In this document: positions 17,401-24,513 of the stretch, in pieces | Layout of the letters: each line of letters opens with the position of its first letter | Position numbering within the stretch: the stretch's first letter is position 1 | From: a virus | Length of the DNA stretch: 24,893 bases | Strand: one strand, 5' to 3' | IMG/VR virus record: IMGVR_UViG_3300023440_000024 | Coordinates: 1 to 24,893 of that record | Translations under genes and position numbers: made by a program | The notes under the pieces: model-generated | The model's input: only the letters and a program-made list of their open reading frames with translations | The model's database searches: none | Told to the model about the DNA's origin: nothing

Positions 17401-20400
17401 CAAGTATTTCAGAATTATTAAAGAATTTTAAAGGTAAAGAAGCTACTGCATTACTTAATAAATTATTTGGATTTAAATCTAAATTTACTAAAGTAAATAC
17501 AGAAATACCCACAAGAGAGGATATTCCTAAGCAATATAGAAATAGTGTAACAGACTTACCTGAAGCATTGATTGATGTAGTAGAAGCTTACTCAAGTATA
17601 CCAAGTCAACCTGATATAGCTGTACTAGATATGTATAAGCGTTTAGGTGATGATTTAGTTACTCAAATATTTGGTGGGTATTCTAAACAAGAGATAGATG
17701 AAGCTTATGTATTACAGCGGTTAGGTATGAAAGGTACTAATTTAGGTATTGAAAGACAGTTAAACATCCTTAGAGACTATAAAGAGAATACTGATATATC
17801 TTTACCTATTTACTTTAAAAACTGGTTAGGGAAGAATTTAAGGGTATTTATGGATGGCGATTTAAACACTCAATCATATAAAGCACACAGATATGCTATA
17901 GATCTTAAAGATTCTATTAGAACTATTGATAGTAATAAAAGTGAAGATAGAAAACAATTTATGATGATTGTTTTAGAAGCTTTAGGAGAGAAAGTAACAA
18001 ATACAAGTGAATACTCAACAGTTAAAGACAAGTTTGATTCTCTTATTAATACACCTAAAATAGCTAAAGCTATAGAAGCTATTAAAGGAGAGAATACTGA
18101 AGAAAATAATTTAGCTATTCTTACTGGTGTTAAGAAAGGAGGAGAGAAGGGATACTCATTTAAAGCTCTTATGGCTCTTACTAAGTATTCAGAAACAAAA
18201 GCATTTGAGACTGCACTAGTAAGAGAAGTAGATGGTACTACCAATGGTACAGCTAATGCTTTTATACAATTTGCAGGTAGTGTTAATAACGCTACACTAG
18301 ATAAAATACTAAATGCAGCAGGATTCTTTAGAAATAGTGTAGATAATTATGATACTCAAAAAGGTAATATAAAGAATTTAGATAACTATGAGAATACTGC
18401 AAGTACCTTTGTAGATATTAAACCAACATTAGATGAAGCATTACTTGAAGGAGCTAGTTCAATAACATTTGATGATATATCACTAGAACGTCAAAATATA
18501 CTTGATAATTCTTATAAAGCATTACAAGATATACTACCTGATACCAATATACACTCATTTATTGAAGCTATGACTGATGTTATAGGTACTCTTAAAAATC
18601 CAGAAGGTAAGGTATCTAGTGTAGCTAGGTCATTATTTAAGCCAGCATTAATGGTAATTAACTATGGAGCAGGTATTGCTAGTATTGTTAATGGAATGTC
18701 TGAAGAATTTTTAAATGATTTTTATATTAAATTATCAAAAGCAAATCTTATAGAGAATAAAGAACTTAGAGGAATAGAATTAACTAAACTAACCAATACA
18801 TTTAACACTATTGCATTAAATACTGGTAAAGATAAGGTTGATTTTAATGTAGATAAACCAATGGATTTATATATAAATCCTTCCTTACTTGAAACCTTTA
18901 AATACAATGCTGGATTATATTTAAGACCTATAGTTGGTGAAGCTCTTGGTAAAGATTTTAGTGAACTAAAAGAAAACTCATCAGTATTAAATGATGGTTT
19001 ATTAGTAATGTTTGAGATATTTAAACTTAAACATGCAAAAGCTATTATACAGTTTAAAAAAGATAATAAAGATAATACCCCATCAAAAGAAGAGCATGAT
19101 GAGATAATTAGAAGCTTAATTGATTATATACCTAGGATACATTTTAACGATTCTAATGAAGCATTAAATGATGCTTCTATACTATCTTCATCTAAAAAAG
19201 TATCTAAAGATCCATCAAGTAAAGTAAGTATTAGATATAAAGATAAAGAAGGTAATATAAAACAAGCTAAGGCAGGTGTACTAGAAGATCAGTTTGATGG
19301 TTTAGGTATAAGAGCTGTACCACAAGCAGTTATCATTACTGATGCACTTACAATGCACGAATTTATTAGACTTATGTCAGCAAAAGGTAATGGATTTACA
19401 GGTACACATGATGCTGGATACTTTGGTAAAGATATAGAAGAAAATGCTAAATTATTTAATCAAGCCCATAGTAATACACTAGATAACTATCATCCTGCTA
19501 AAGCAATCCAAGAAGTTGTATTAAAAGCATTAGATTTAGTAATTAATGATACTTCTATTACTAGAGAATTCCCTAAAATCTTTAAAACTATGGGTATAAG
19601 ATTCTATAATAGTAATGCTAAAACTAAGCATATTTACAATAATCTTAATGAATTTAAGAATTCTTTTAAATCTAAAACAGATTCAATAGTAGAAGATAGT
19701 TTAAATATTAAAAATGATTTTATTAATAGAGAAAACTATTATGCAGCTGGTAGTTTAGGTAAATCTGCTTATATTAAAGAGTCTGAAAATATCTCAGATA
19801 CTACCCCTAAAACAGAACAAACAGATTTATTAACTCAATTTAATGTTGAAATTGATAATGGATTAAACTCTAGTTCAGAAGCTTCTATACCTAAAGATGC
19901 TTTTAAAGGAGATAAAACAAAGGTAACTGTTAGTAATGCTTTAGAGGTGCTAAATTCTTTACCTGAAGGCTCTATTAAAGATTCTGAAGCACACAGTACC
20001 TATTTAAGAGAATCACTTTCAGAACTCATTACAGGACTTCTTAAACCAATAGATCTATATATACAAAATAATGATGGTAATACCTTTGGATTTATCACTA
20101 AGAATATGGATAAAATATTCTTAAATATAGCAAGTAAAGCTAATAAAGATATTCCTAATAGTGTAGTTCCTATGTCTCCTGCTACTACTTATGTACATGA
20201 GTTAAACCATGCAATAATAGTCCCTGCGTTGGAGGATAAAGCTAATTACACACTTAAACTCCAATTAAGTAGATTATTAAATAATGTTAGAAAAGCTGTA
20301 ATTGAAGATGATAAAGCCAATGGTACAGATAATTTTACTAAATATGCTCATATTTTTGATAATAAGAATGTTACTAAAATTATTAAAGAAAATGAAATAG

Positions 20401-23400
20401 GCAATAGTTCAGTTACTGAAACTAATATGGCATTAGCAGAGTTTAGTGCATTTACTAAATCTGAACCTGAATTTAGAAAACTATTAAATAGATTAGAAGG
20501 TACAGTAACTAGAAAAGTATTTGTTGGATCTATTATTCAAACAGTAGGTAATATAATTGCTAAGATACTACAATATTGGAATAAAACATTCAAAGACCAT
20601 GGTAGTAACTCTGCATTAGTACAAGCAGATAGACTCATACTATCTTTAGCAACTATTAATGCTAAAAGAGAAGCTAGTATGCTTGATAAGTTTGAAATAA
20701 GTAAAGCAATGGAAGATAAGCTAGATAGCTATCTACATAAAGCATCCAATTATGGACTTAATTTATTAAAGAAAGATTTTATATCTAAAAATTCATTAAA
20801 GATTATTAGAAACCCAGCTAATACTATAATTAAAGCTGTAGAAGCTAAGATAGTATTCCAAGCATGGCATGCTACAATGAATGAGTTTAGTCTTATGATG
20901 GGTACTACTGAACATAATATTATTAATGCTTTAGCTACTGAAGCTGAAGGAGAGACTGTATTAAGTAAAAATTACCATAGGTTACTGAGTTTATCTAATC
21001 ATGTTATTAACCAACTTAAAGAAACTAATAGTGAAGTATGGTCTAAGATGATACTAAACCAATATCATAAAGATACTAAACTAGATGATAGAACTAAACA
21101 AGCAATAGCTAAAGGCTTACTAGCTACAGATATGAGTTCATTAATGGATAAATATTCTCTTAATGATATGGCTAAACTGTTAACAGATACTAAGTATATA
21201 ACTAAGGAACTTAAAACTGTAAAAGATAAACTCACTTCTACTTATAAATCTAAAGGTACTGCACTAATAAACCAATCAATGAACTTAGGAGTGTATATGT
21301 CTTCTGGTTCATTTATTGAAGGAATAGATGGGGTACATAATGTAGCTCAAGTAATTAAGTTTGCTGGATTAAGTAACTTAAAGGAAGATGAATATAACAG
21401 TTTAGTTGAAGATATTACTCAACTATCAAGGTTATATGCTATTAAGTATACATCTAAAGAAGATAAAGATATTACTGCTAATGTTATTAAAGAAGAGTTA
21501 TCTAATCAAGCAAAAGACTCTAGTAAAGGTAATGGAATATTATTTACATTAGATCATCATAATCTTAACAAAGAAGAATATTTAAAAGATATTCTTAAAG
21601 GCAATAAAAATCTTATTAAAGATGGGTATACTAAAGATGTTTTTAATCCAAACTTATCAGTTGTTATAGGTACTTTAGATGAAGAAACTAGATTAATAAG
21701 TCAAGGTTATACTAGGTCATTACTACCTAAGATTAAATCTAAAATGGATGCTAGTAAAGAAGATCTTTATGTTTATACATCTAAAGTTGGTTCTAATATG
21801 TCATATCAAAAGATGATATTTTCTTTAACTAAACTTAATAATAATATATCTGATTACTCAGATGGTTATATTATGTCTGAAGATACTAGAGATACTATGA
21901 CTAAGTTTATTAAACCAAGATACATTAGAAGACAGTTAACACAGAGTAACTCAAGATTATTTACTAGGGTTCTTAATGAAGATACTATCTTAGATAATAC
22001 ATCAGACTTAGCTACTATTTATAATAAAGACTTAAAAATTATTGGTTATAAATATATTATGAACCATAATGATAAAAATACTTTATTAGAAAGAGATACT
22101 GATTTTAGTAACATACTTGCCATTGGTAGAGCAGAAATTGCTGATAAATTAAATACTCAAGATATTAATAAAAAAGCTGTAGACCTAATGTTTGAGGACT
22201 TTAATGATACTGTTCATAGAGGAAATGTATATGCAAAGCAATTTGTAGATATATCAACAGATAAAGAGTATGCAAATCAATTTAAAATGCTACCTGAAGA
22301 AACTAGAAACTACATTAATGGACTGTGGGGAGATAGTGAAGTATACATAAGAAGAGATATGGCTAAAATTCTCCTTGGATACAGAAACCAAACTATTACT
22401 GATTGGATTAGACCTACAGATATTACAGATAAACATGAAAACTCTTTATTAAGAGTTATGGGTAATAGTTTTAGTAAACTTATCAATCCTAAGTTTCTTA
22501 AAAACTCTGAATTAATACTAAAAGATTATGTAAAACTAAAGAAAGATGCCATTGTAATTAAATCTGGTACAGTTTTAGGATATAACATATTAAGTAATGA
22601 TACTCTTTTATGGTTAAAGGGAGTTAATGCACATGAAAGGATTAATGGATATGCTACTGCTTCTATAGCATTAGAGAATTACTTAGCAGATGCTAAAAAA
22701 TTAAATATTCTTAAATCCAGAATAGATATAGATAATACTAAACCATCTAACAATAGAACTTTAGCTACGAAACACAGAATAAGACTTAAAACATTGCAAG
22801 ATAGAGTAGATTCTAATCCTGTAAAAGACTTAATAGACTTAGCTGTATTTCAATCTTTTGTTGAAGATATTAGTAATAATGAACTAGATAATTCATTTAA
22901 AAGTAAAATCAATGAAATAATTGAACCAATTAATAATAAGATACCTAGTGGTCTTAAGACAATAGGTAATGAAGCTATTATGGGGCATGAGACTAAACTA
23001 TATCAATTCCTTAAACATACAACACAGTACAGTGATTTTGTAGCTAGATATATACTTAATGAGCATAATTTAAAGAGTGGTATGACTCAAGATGAAAGTC
23101 TTACAGATATTAATGAAACATTTGTACAGTATGACTTACCAACTCATCCAACACTACAATACTTAAATGATATTGGTTTAGTTATGTTTTCTAAATTCTT
23201 TATAAGAATACAAAAAGTAATATTAAAATCTGTAGTTAGGAAACCTGCAAGAGCTTTAATATTAATGCTTTCAAATACTTTATTTGGTTTTGATAACATA
23301 TTAAGCAGTACAGCTACACTAAACTCAGCTTTATTTAGAATAAGTAACCCAGTAAACCCTGAACCATTTACTGAATTACTTATATATAAACCTATTAATT

Positions 23401-23402
23401 AA
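11481..23402 (+). CDS. Giant virion RNA polymerase (N4 vRNAP-like) with added SNase-like and zincin-like domains
   Basis: This 3973-residue protein is longer than N4 vRNAP (about 3500). AAAAGGA at 11466-11472 supports the start. The RNA polymerase core spans roughly residues 1700-2800: an Arg-containing T/DxxGR-like segment (GKNLR, R2121, then LNTQSYKAHR), motif A (EVDGTTNG, D2251), motif B Rx3Kx7YG (R2383, K2387, Y2395, G2396) and motif C (THD, H2643, D2644). K-to-Y spacing equals that of N4 and T7 enzymes. Such enzymes are packaged, ejected and transcribe early genes from hairpin promoters on single-stranded DNA. Other parts: duplicated YGFTG at 4-15; SNase-like domain ~38-140 (D45, R55, D60, E63, R133); Gly/Ala-rich segment near 360-520; disordered acidic linker ~1085-1210; zincin-like module with degenerate QEIIH 1424-1428; second one with intact HELNH 2906-2910; ~900-residue helical C-terminus. 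Activity of the extra domains is inference. Confidence 0.9.
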   Translation: MTTYGFTGSTYGFTGDSKEDIVAKASKEKEDNLINTSDISVIDGDTLKTPEGKVRLNGFDAFEIKKEHPTVAQTKQLNQNREYLAGIFGLPTALIPNESVYKRGNEATKLTSDILSKHEQVAIDKTGQHTFDRVVANVRDPKTNQDILQSLNTPENNPNWDSRYNAVNKLNYTLQQDIIDSKPPTPGALSNNESADGLDYLNNLGRQFGSGLIRTGINLVQTATKPAELSGKIRIPKENLDLAKSISLKKDKGIELTKEENKFSNSVDYYDASIINFFSSFNKETDTFQKIVEDRVNNTKVAKYHKQATDLWNYVIAPNLENASKQFAEGKFIDGNISYIKATTSAIIGHFNLGIDNPKAVGEVVANSLPDSYLAKKSIVLAGISNFVDATEKNYKEFVKEHKGKEPNTSDWVKLLTSTFIGTVADVGGDKFVFKGKQDLGTKSVVEGLSESITTASGQVASGKELDPASIFADGSMGAHAGTVTASLTNPIQSAKDIRDAFAQSLRGAGNVASIPVSIDNELRRRANDRPKDNSIDVTAPETPPLLKALSKIPRKATIGTFNATDKILTGTANVLEGKPILSGTNTIRNNNTVNKAPNDALHPKNVDNLGKTVKEASVIADGFKTKAIPTEEVKAKTISGIDTLVKELNTKALPFFNATNKKVAKDPTYEPTDKEKEVALTTLSTISGLLTRKTELEASKAPIAEVVKNLPDTEVSDKDFNNVIGSVEFSSDEEVAKVKEELKGKLSKEQLDILDIATTKTSKDVGEEIRKGTGKKFKGIKSHILTTLRDIDVAKEIGNTSLVEEDLSKLSTWKDTQLAKQKGLQAISDVINTEGSTVAQIDNEIAKQTDAGMFSEDMGDITYTSKEAFKTLTDAVNEDTTAITKAYSVLASKANNELNLDTLKVPDTSSEDILTPTEVLKEELPKQRKPPKTTAIADGFVLHPAVDSIVSELNTDTGSLDSEGKRQPSVNPEWFKNNSFLPRKVKGTDEEDRVSKSPSIKKIRDTLDLYNKGENLTKSEARIIEELHAVAVAEEEFNNEQYTEEQKQLTIRVRNIENSLIEQGKEDFIDELHATVEDPTILPHELDEELNAYETSIEKTNKETETTNSEVTKKDEEINTTKGLTTDTSNTALDTLPDNTNIEDTIKYDNYNEEDLSNNYTEDDYKVDPNNYTDLKDEVATDKPTKDNTVEVPNTDNNTGSNKIPTTPKEAYLYTEKQLGKPLLNLKNFPKELQYVVKGRFVEHVYNGEFSEDSKGNIPTRLINPKKLALQARLFNAGISYVLDRRAGKVKLNYLTNSKSFMLGKSLAENMIVSESKVIGDTRINDKDFKGAITEINGVDTSTVGKIFPIIKSKMNTTVGVQGKYNKTLLNILEKVIAKDTRIEFLSELTFEGRSVIGLAYPGDKIQLALPTNGDLSALTVLQEIIHMTVDEKIFGDNPTPDAIKIKNEIKDLVTKFRKAIDARGNSLGKLERDYVKQSTDSNLNEFITYSLTNEVVQNLMRETPYTSTSKFNLFQVFTNKVRSLLGLKSIPNTLLEHALSVSFAALNEASTQPKTLKSDRLFSFTTDSFPNIPKYVLKGFEADATKDIQAELDRLTTPEDTEADIKEVEKRLHKEYATVFSKLAKKVVKLNLPSIVDIDLDKFKEELLNEYTNTKFKGIDTSWMKSIKVNDITPVKQVSLQNTLNTHDIPVKINALGSFGKKGIEKLSNVVKLKPVNNILNNYLDIFKPEITSTIPEFKELSSNEFKTIIELKKFLMPFKEAFINSRDPYVTRRGTGTNKAKTKFKVATDDLMDLLIPLDISTDTMKDKYANLSYALGISGLNWLNTSGLDSLYNDKDTIRATLGMNPTNILSDKTYHAFANLGTQRLLVANSIGGDFLNSIGITAKKSGVPAVLFEKLKTSIGLHAITQLVSLGYLEESTMPSDIYNSHKQGNSGLDKDGNEFTEFSNNEVNTFVKAVPIDNAENKYKLDSSISELLKNFKGKEATALLNKLFGFKSKFTKVNTEIPTREDIPKQYRNSVTDLPEALIDVVEAYSSIPSQPDIAVLDMYKRLGDDLVTQIFGGYSKQEIDEAYVLQRLGMKGTNLGIERQLNILRDYKENTDISLPIYFKNWLGKNLRVFMDGDLNTQSYKAHRYAIDLKDSIRTIDSNKSEDRKQFMMIVLEALGEKVTNTSEYSTVKDKFDSLINTPKIAKAIEAIKGENTEENNLAILTGVKKGGEKGYSFKALMALTKYSETKAFETALVREVDGTTNGTANAFIQFAGSVNNATLDKILNAAGFFRNSVDNYDTQKGNIKNLDNYENTASTFVDIKPTLDEALLEGASSITFDDISLERQNILDNSYKALQDILPDTNIHSFIEAMTDVIGTLKNPEGKVSSVARSLFKPALMVINYGAGIASIVNGMSEEFLNDFYIKLSKANLIENKELRGIELTKLTNTFNTIALNTGKDKVDFNVDKPMDLYINPSLLETFKYNAGLYLRPIVGEALGKDFSELKENSSVLNDGLLVMFEIFKLKHAKAIIQFKKDNKDNTPSKEEHDEIIRSLIDYIPRIHFNDSNEALNDASILSSSKKVSKDPSSKVSIRYKDKEGNIKQAKAGVLEDQFDGLGIRAVPQAVIITDALTMHEFIRLMSAKGNGFTGTHDAGYFGKDIEENAKLFNQAHSNTLDNYHPAKAIQEVVLKALDLVINDTSITREFPKIFKTMGIRFYNSNAKTKHIYNNLNEFKNSFKSKTDSIVEDSLNIKNDFINRENYYAAGSLGKSAYIKESENISDTTPKTEQTDLLTQFNVEIDNGLNSSSEASIPKDAFKGDKTKVTVSNALEVLNSLPEGSIKDSEAHSTYLRESLSELITGLLKPIDLYIQNNDGNTFGFITKNMDKIFLNIASKANKDIPNSVVPMSPATTYVHELNHAIIVPALEDKANYTLKLQLSRLLNNVRKAVIEDDKANGTDNFTKYAHIFDNKNVTKIIKENEIGNSSVTETNMALAEFSAFTKSEPEFRKLLNRLEGTVTRKVFVGSIIQTVGNIIAKILQYWNKTFKDHGSNSALVQADRLILSLATINAKREASMLDKFEISKAMEDKLDSYLHKASNYGLNLLKKDFISKNSLKIIRNPANTIIKAVEAKIVFQAWHATMNEFSLMMGTTEHNIINALATEAEGETVLSKNYHRLLSLSNHVINQLKETNSEVWSKMILNQYHKDTKLDDRTKQAIAKGLLATDMSSLMDKYSLNDMAKLLTDTKYITKELKTVKDKLTSTYKSKGTALINQSMNLGVYMSSGSFIEGIDGVHNVAQVIKFAGLSNLKEDEYNSLVEDITQLSRLYAIKYTSKEDKDITANVIKEELSNQAKDSSKGNGILFTLDHHNLNKEEYLKDILKGNKNLIKDGYTKDVFNPNLSVVIGTLDEETRLISQGYTRSLLPKIKSKMDASKEDLYVYTSKVGSNMSYQKMIFSLTKLNNNISDYSDGYIMSEDTRDTMTKFIKPRYIRRQLTQSNSRLFTRVLNEDTILDNTSDLATIYNKDLKIIGYKYIMNHNDKNTLLERDTDFSNILAIGRAEIADKLNTQDINKKAVDLMFEDFNDTVHRGNVYAKQFVDISTDKEYANQFKMLPEETRNYINGLWGDSEVYIRRDMAKILLGYRNQTITDWIRPTDITDKHENSLLRVMGNSFSKLINPKFLKNSELILKDYVKLKKDAIVIKSGTVLGYNILSNDTLLWLKGVNAHERINGYATASIALENYLADAKKLNILKSRIDIDNTKPSNNRTLATKHRIRLKTLQDRVDSNPVKDLIDLAVFQSFVEDISNNELDNSFKSKINEIIEPINNKIPSGLKTIGNEAIMGHETKLYQFLKHTTQYSDFVARYILNEHNLKSGMTQDESLTDINETFVQYDLPTHPTLQYLNDIGLVMFSKFFIRIQKVILKSVVRKPARALILMLSNTLFGFDNILSSTATLNSALFRISNPVNPEPFTELLIYKPIN

Positions 23403-23558
23403 TTATTTAATAGCTTCAATATTAGGTGTGTTACTACAAGCTACTTCAAATAAAATTTGATACTGTTTAACAGCGAGCATACCTAACATTGATACACTTA
23501 TAATCATAATTAGTATCATTAAAGTATTGGTTATGGAATCAATTAATTCAAGTTTCAT
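23403..23558 (-). CDS. 51-residue membrane microprotein
   Basis: This 51-residue ORF reads from 23558 to 23403. AGGAG lies 7 bases before its ATG, inside the end of the preceding gene, and the two genes overlap as ATGA. Residues ~10-30 (TLMILIMIISVSMLGMLAV) form one transmembrane segment with a short N-terminus, followed by ~20 polar residues with one Cys. Its stop codon directly abuts the vRNAP stop on the opposite strand. It may be a small lysis-related, envelope or superinfection protein, but no family is recognised. The good ribosome binding site and overlap support a real gene. Confidence 0.6.
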   Translation of the reverse strand: MKLELIDSITNTLMILIMIISVSMLGMLAVKQYQILFEVACSNTPNIEAIK

Positions 23559-23728
23559 TTATGTTCTCCTAGTACATAATCAATACCTTCTATAATTAGG
23601 TATACTGCTATCACTAAAAGTATACCTAAACCAATAAAACTAATAATAAATGGGAATACTGCTATACATATAAATATAAATATTACGCCCATACACCCTA
23701 GTATAAGTTCCCCAAATCTAACTAACAT
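23555..23728 (-). CDS. 57-residue protein with two membrane segments
   Basis: The 57-residue ORF starts two bases after the stop of the 106-residue gene. No ribosome binding site precedes this ATG, so translation could rely on reinitiation. An internal ATG at 23692 (45 residues, weak AGGG before it) is an alternative start. The chain is almost entirely hydrophobic: one segment around residues 7-24 and another around 27-46, then a charged end (EGIDYVLGEHK). This is the layout of a small two-helix membrane protein, for which a holin-like role is possible but not shown. It overlaps the 51-residue gene (ATGA), suggesting joint function. Confidence 0.58.
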   Translation of the reverse strand: MLVRFGELILGCMGVIFIFICIAVFPFIISFIGLGILLVIAVYLIIEGIDYVLGEHK

Positions 23729-23730
23729 TG

Positions 23731-24051
23731 TTATGTAAAGAGTGAAGTAGCTACAGAATCTTCTGTATCAGTTTCTTCTTCAATTTCTTCTACATATACC
23801 TCTTCTTCTACCCCTTCTAAAGGGTCTTTAGAATATTCTACTTCTGTAGTAATTGTTTCATCAGGTATTGATGTATTACTGGGTGTATTAGAAATAATTG
23901 TAATAGCAGCAGAGTAGCCATTAGCACCTCTACCTGCTGTCATCTGTACATTTACTTCTTTATTTGTTATATCAAGCCCTTGGTTTGCAATATATGCAAC
24001 TAAAGCCTCTTGAATAGCTTCAGAATCTATTGTAATTGTTAATCTTGCCAT
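23731..24051 (-). CDS. 106-residue protein with acidic tail, unknown function
   Basis: The ATG at 24051 overlaps the stop codon of the RusA-like gene (TAATG), and an AGGAA lies shortly upstream within that gene. The first ~60 residues look like a small alpha/beta domain (LTITIDSEAIQEALVAYI, then KEVNVQMTAGRG and SAAITIIS). Residues ~63-100 are rich in Glu, Asp and Thr, with EEEVYVEEIEEE, and are probably disordered. Acidic tails of this type occur on DNA-mimic and SSB-associated proteins, but nothing here proves such a role. It belongs to the presumed replication/middle operon. The family is not recognised. Confidence 0.68.
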   Translation of the reverse strand: MARLTITIDSEAIQEALVAYIANQGLDITNKEVNVQMTAGRGANGYSAAITIISNTPSNTSIPDETITTEVEYSKDPLEGVEEEVYVEEIEEETDTEDSVATSLFT

Positions 24052-24434
24052 TAGTTAAGTTCCTTTATTTGTATTTCTACTCTTGGATTTATTTTATCTA
24101 TTGAACCAAATCTATGAGTAGATTGTGTTAAATGATGATAATCATCATCAGGTATTTTTTTAAATTCTACTAAAGCATCTTCAAAGAATTTACCTACAGC
24201 AGAAGTAACATTTAATATATCAACTCTTCTATTAGTTTTAGGGTATAGAGTATAAATAATCTCTATTTTGTCCATAGGAGGTAATTCTTGAATTTGTTGC
24301 TTCATTGCTTGTTTATACTTTATCTTCATATTATTCATAGTCCTGTAATGACTATTTCTAAATATATTCTGATTAAGTATAAAATTCTTGGATTTAGTCC
24401 TTTGTAAGACTAAAGGGGATATTACTACATACAT
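24051..24434 (-). CDS. RusA-like Holliday junction resolvase
   Basis: I place the start at 24434 (127 residues) because AAGGAG at 24439-24444 precedes it by 4 bases. An ATG farther upstream at 24476 would put the start inside the terminator hairpin and lacks a binding site. RusA enzymes are small metal-dependent endonucleases that cut branched DNA. The signature here is RRVDILNV (D72, N75), then KFFEDALVE (K82, D86) and IPDDDY (D96-D98), followed by FGSIDKINPRVEI, a pattern I recall in phage RusA relatives. The canonical DxDN is DxxN here, with Leu in place of the second Asp. Compared with E. coli RusA (120 residues) the length is normal. It follows an SSB-like gene and precedes three small genes, fitting a role in resolving replication or packaging intermediates. 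Confidence 0.68.
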   Translation of the reverse strand: MYVVISPLVLQRTKSKNFILNQNIFRNSHYRTMNNMKIKYKQAMKQQIQELPPMDKIEIIYTLYPKTNRRVDILNVTSAVGKFFEDALVEFKKIPDDDYHHLTQSTHRFGSIDKINPRVEIQIKELN

Positions 24435-24450
24435 ATAACTCCTTATACAT

Positions 24451-24489
24451 AAAAATGCCCTAGAAGCTCTATACAAGCTCTCTAAGGCA
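24451..24489 (-). terminator. Rho-independent terminator after the SSB-like gene
   Basis: On the minus strand, TGCCTTAGAGAGCT pairs with AGCTTCTAGGGCA (one G-U pair, one bulged base) around a short loop, followed by TTTTT (24451-24455). The stop codon of the SSB-like gene lies 24 bases upstream. The flanking AAAG/TTTT lengthens the stem. The RusA-like ribosome binding site is only about 7 bases past the T tract, so expression of that gene needs read-through, processing or a promoter not seen here. Confidence 0.8.
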
Positions 24490-24513
24490 CTTTATTACAT
24501 TTATCTACTAAGA

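Noticed and set aside
23400-23412. TTAATTAATTA-type palindrome at the convergent junction as a terminator
   Set aside because: It is a short AT-only palindrome without a stable GC stem or U tract.
24435-24476. Longer N-terminus for the RusA-like gene starting at 24476
   Set aside because: The start would lie in the terminator stem of the upstream gene and has no binding site; the ATG at 24434 has AAGGAG.
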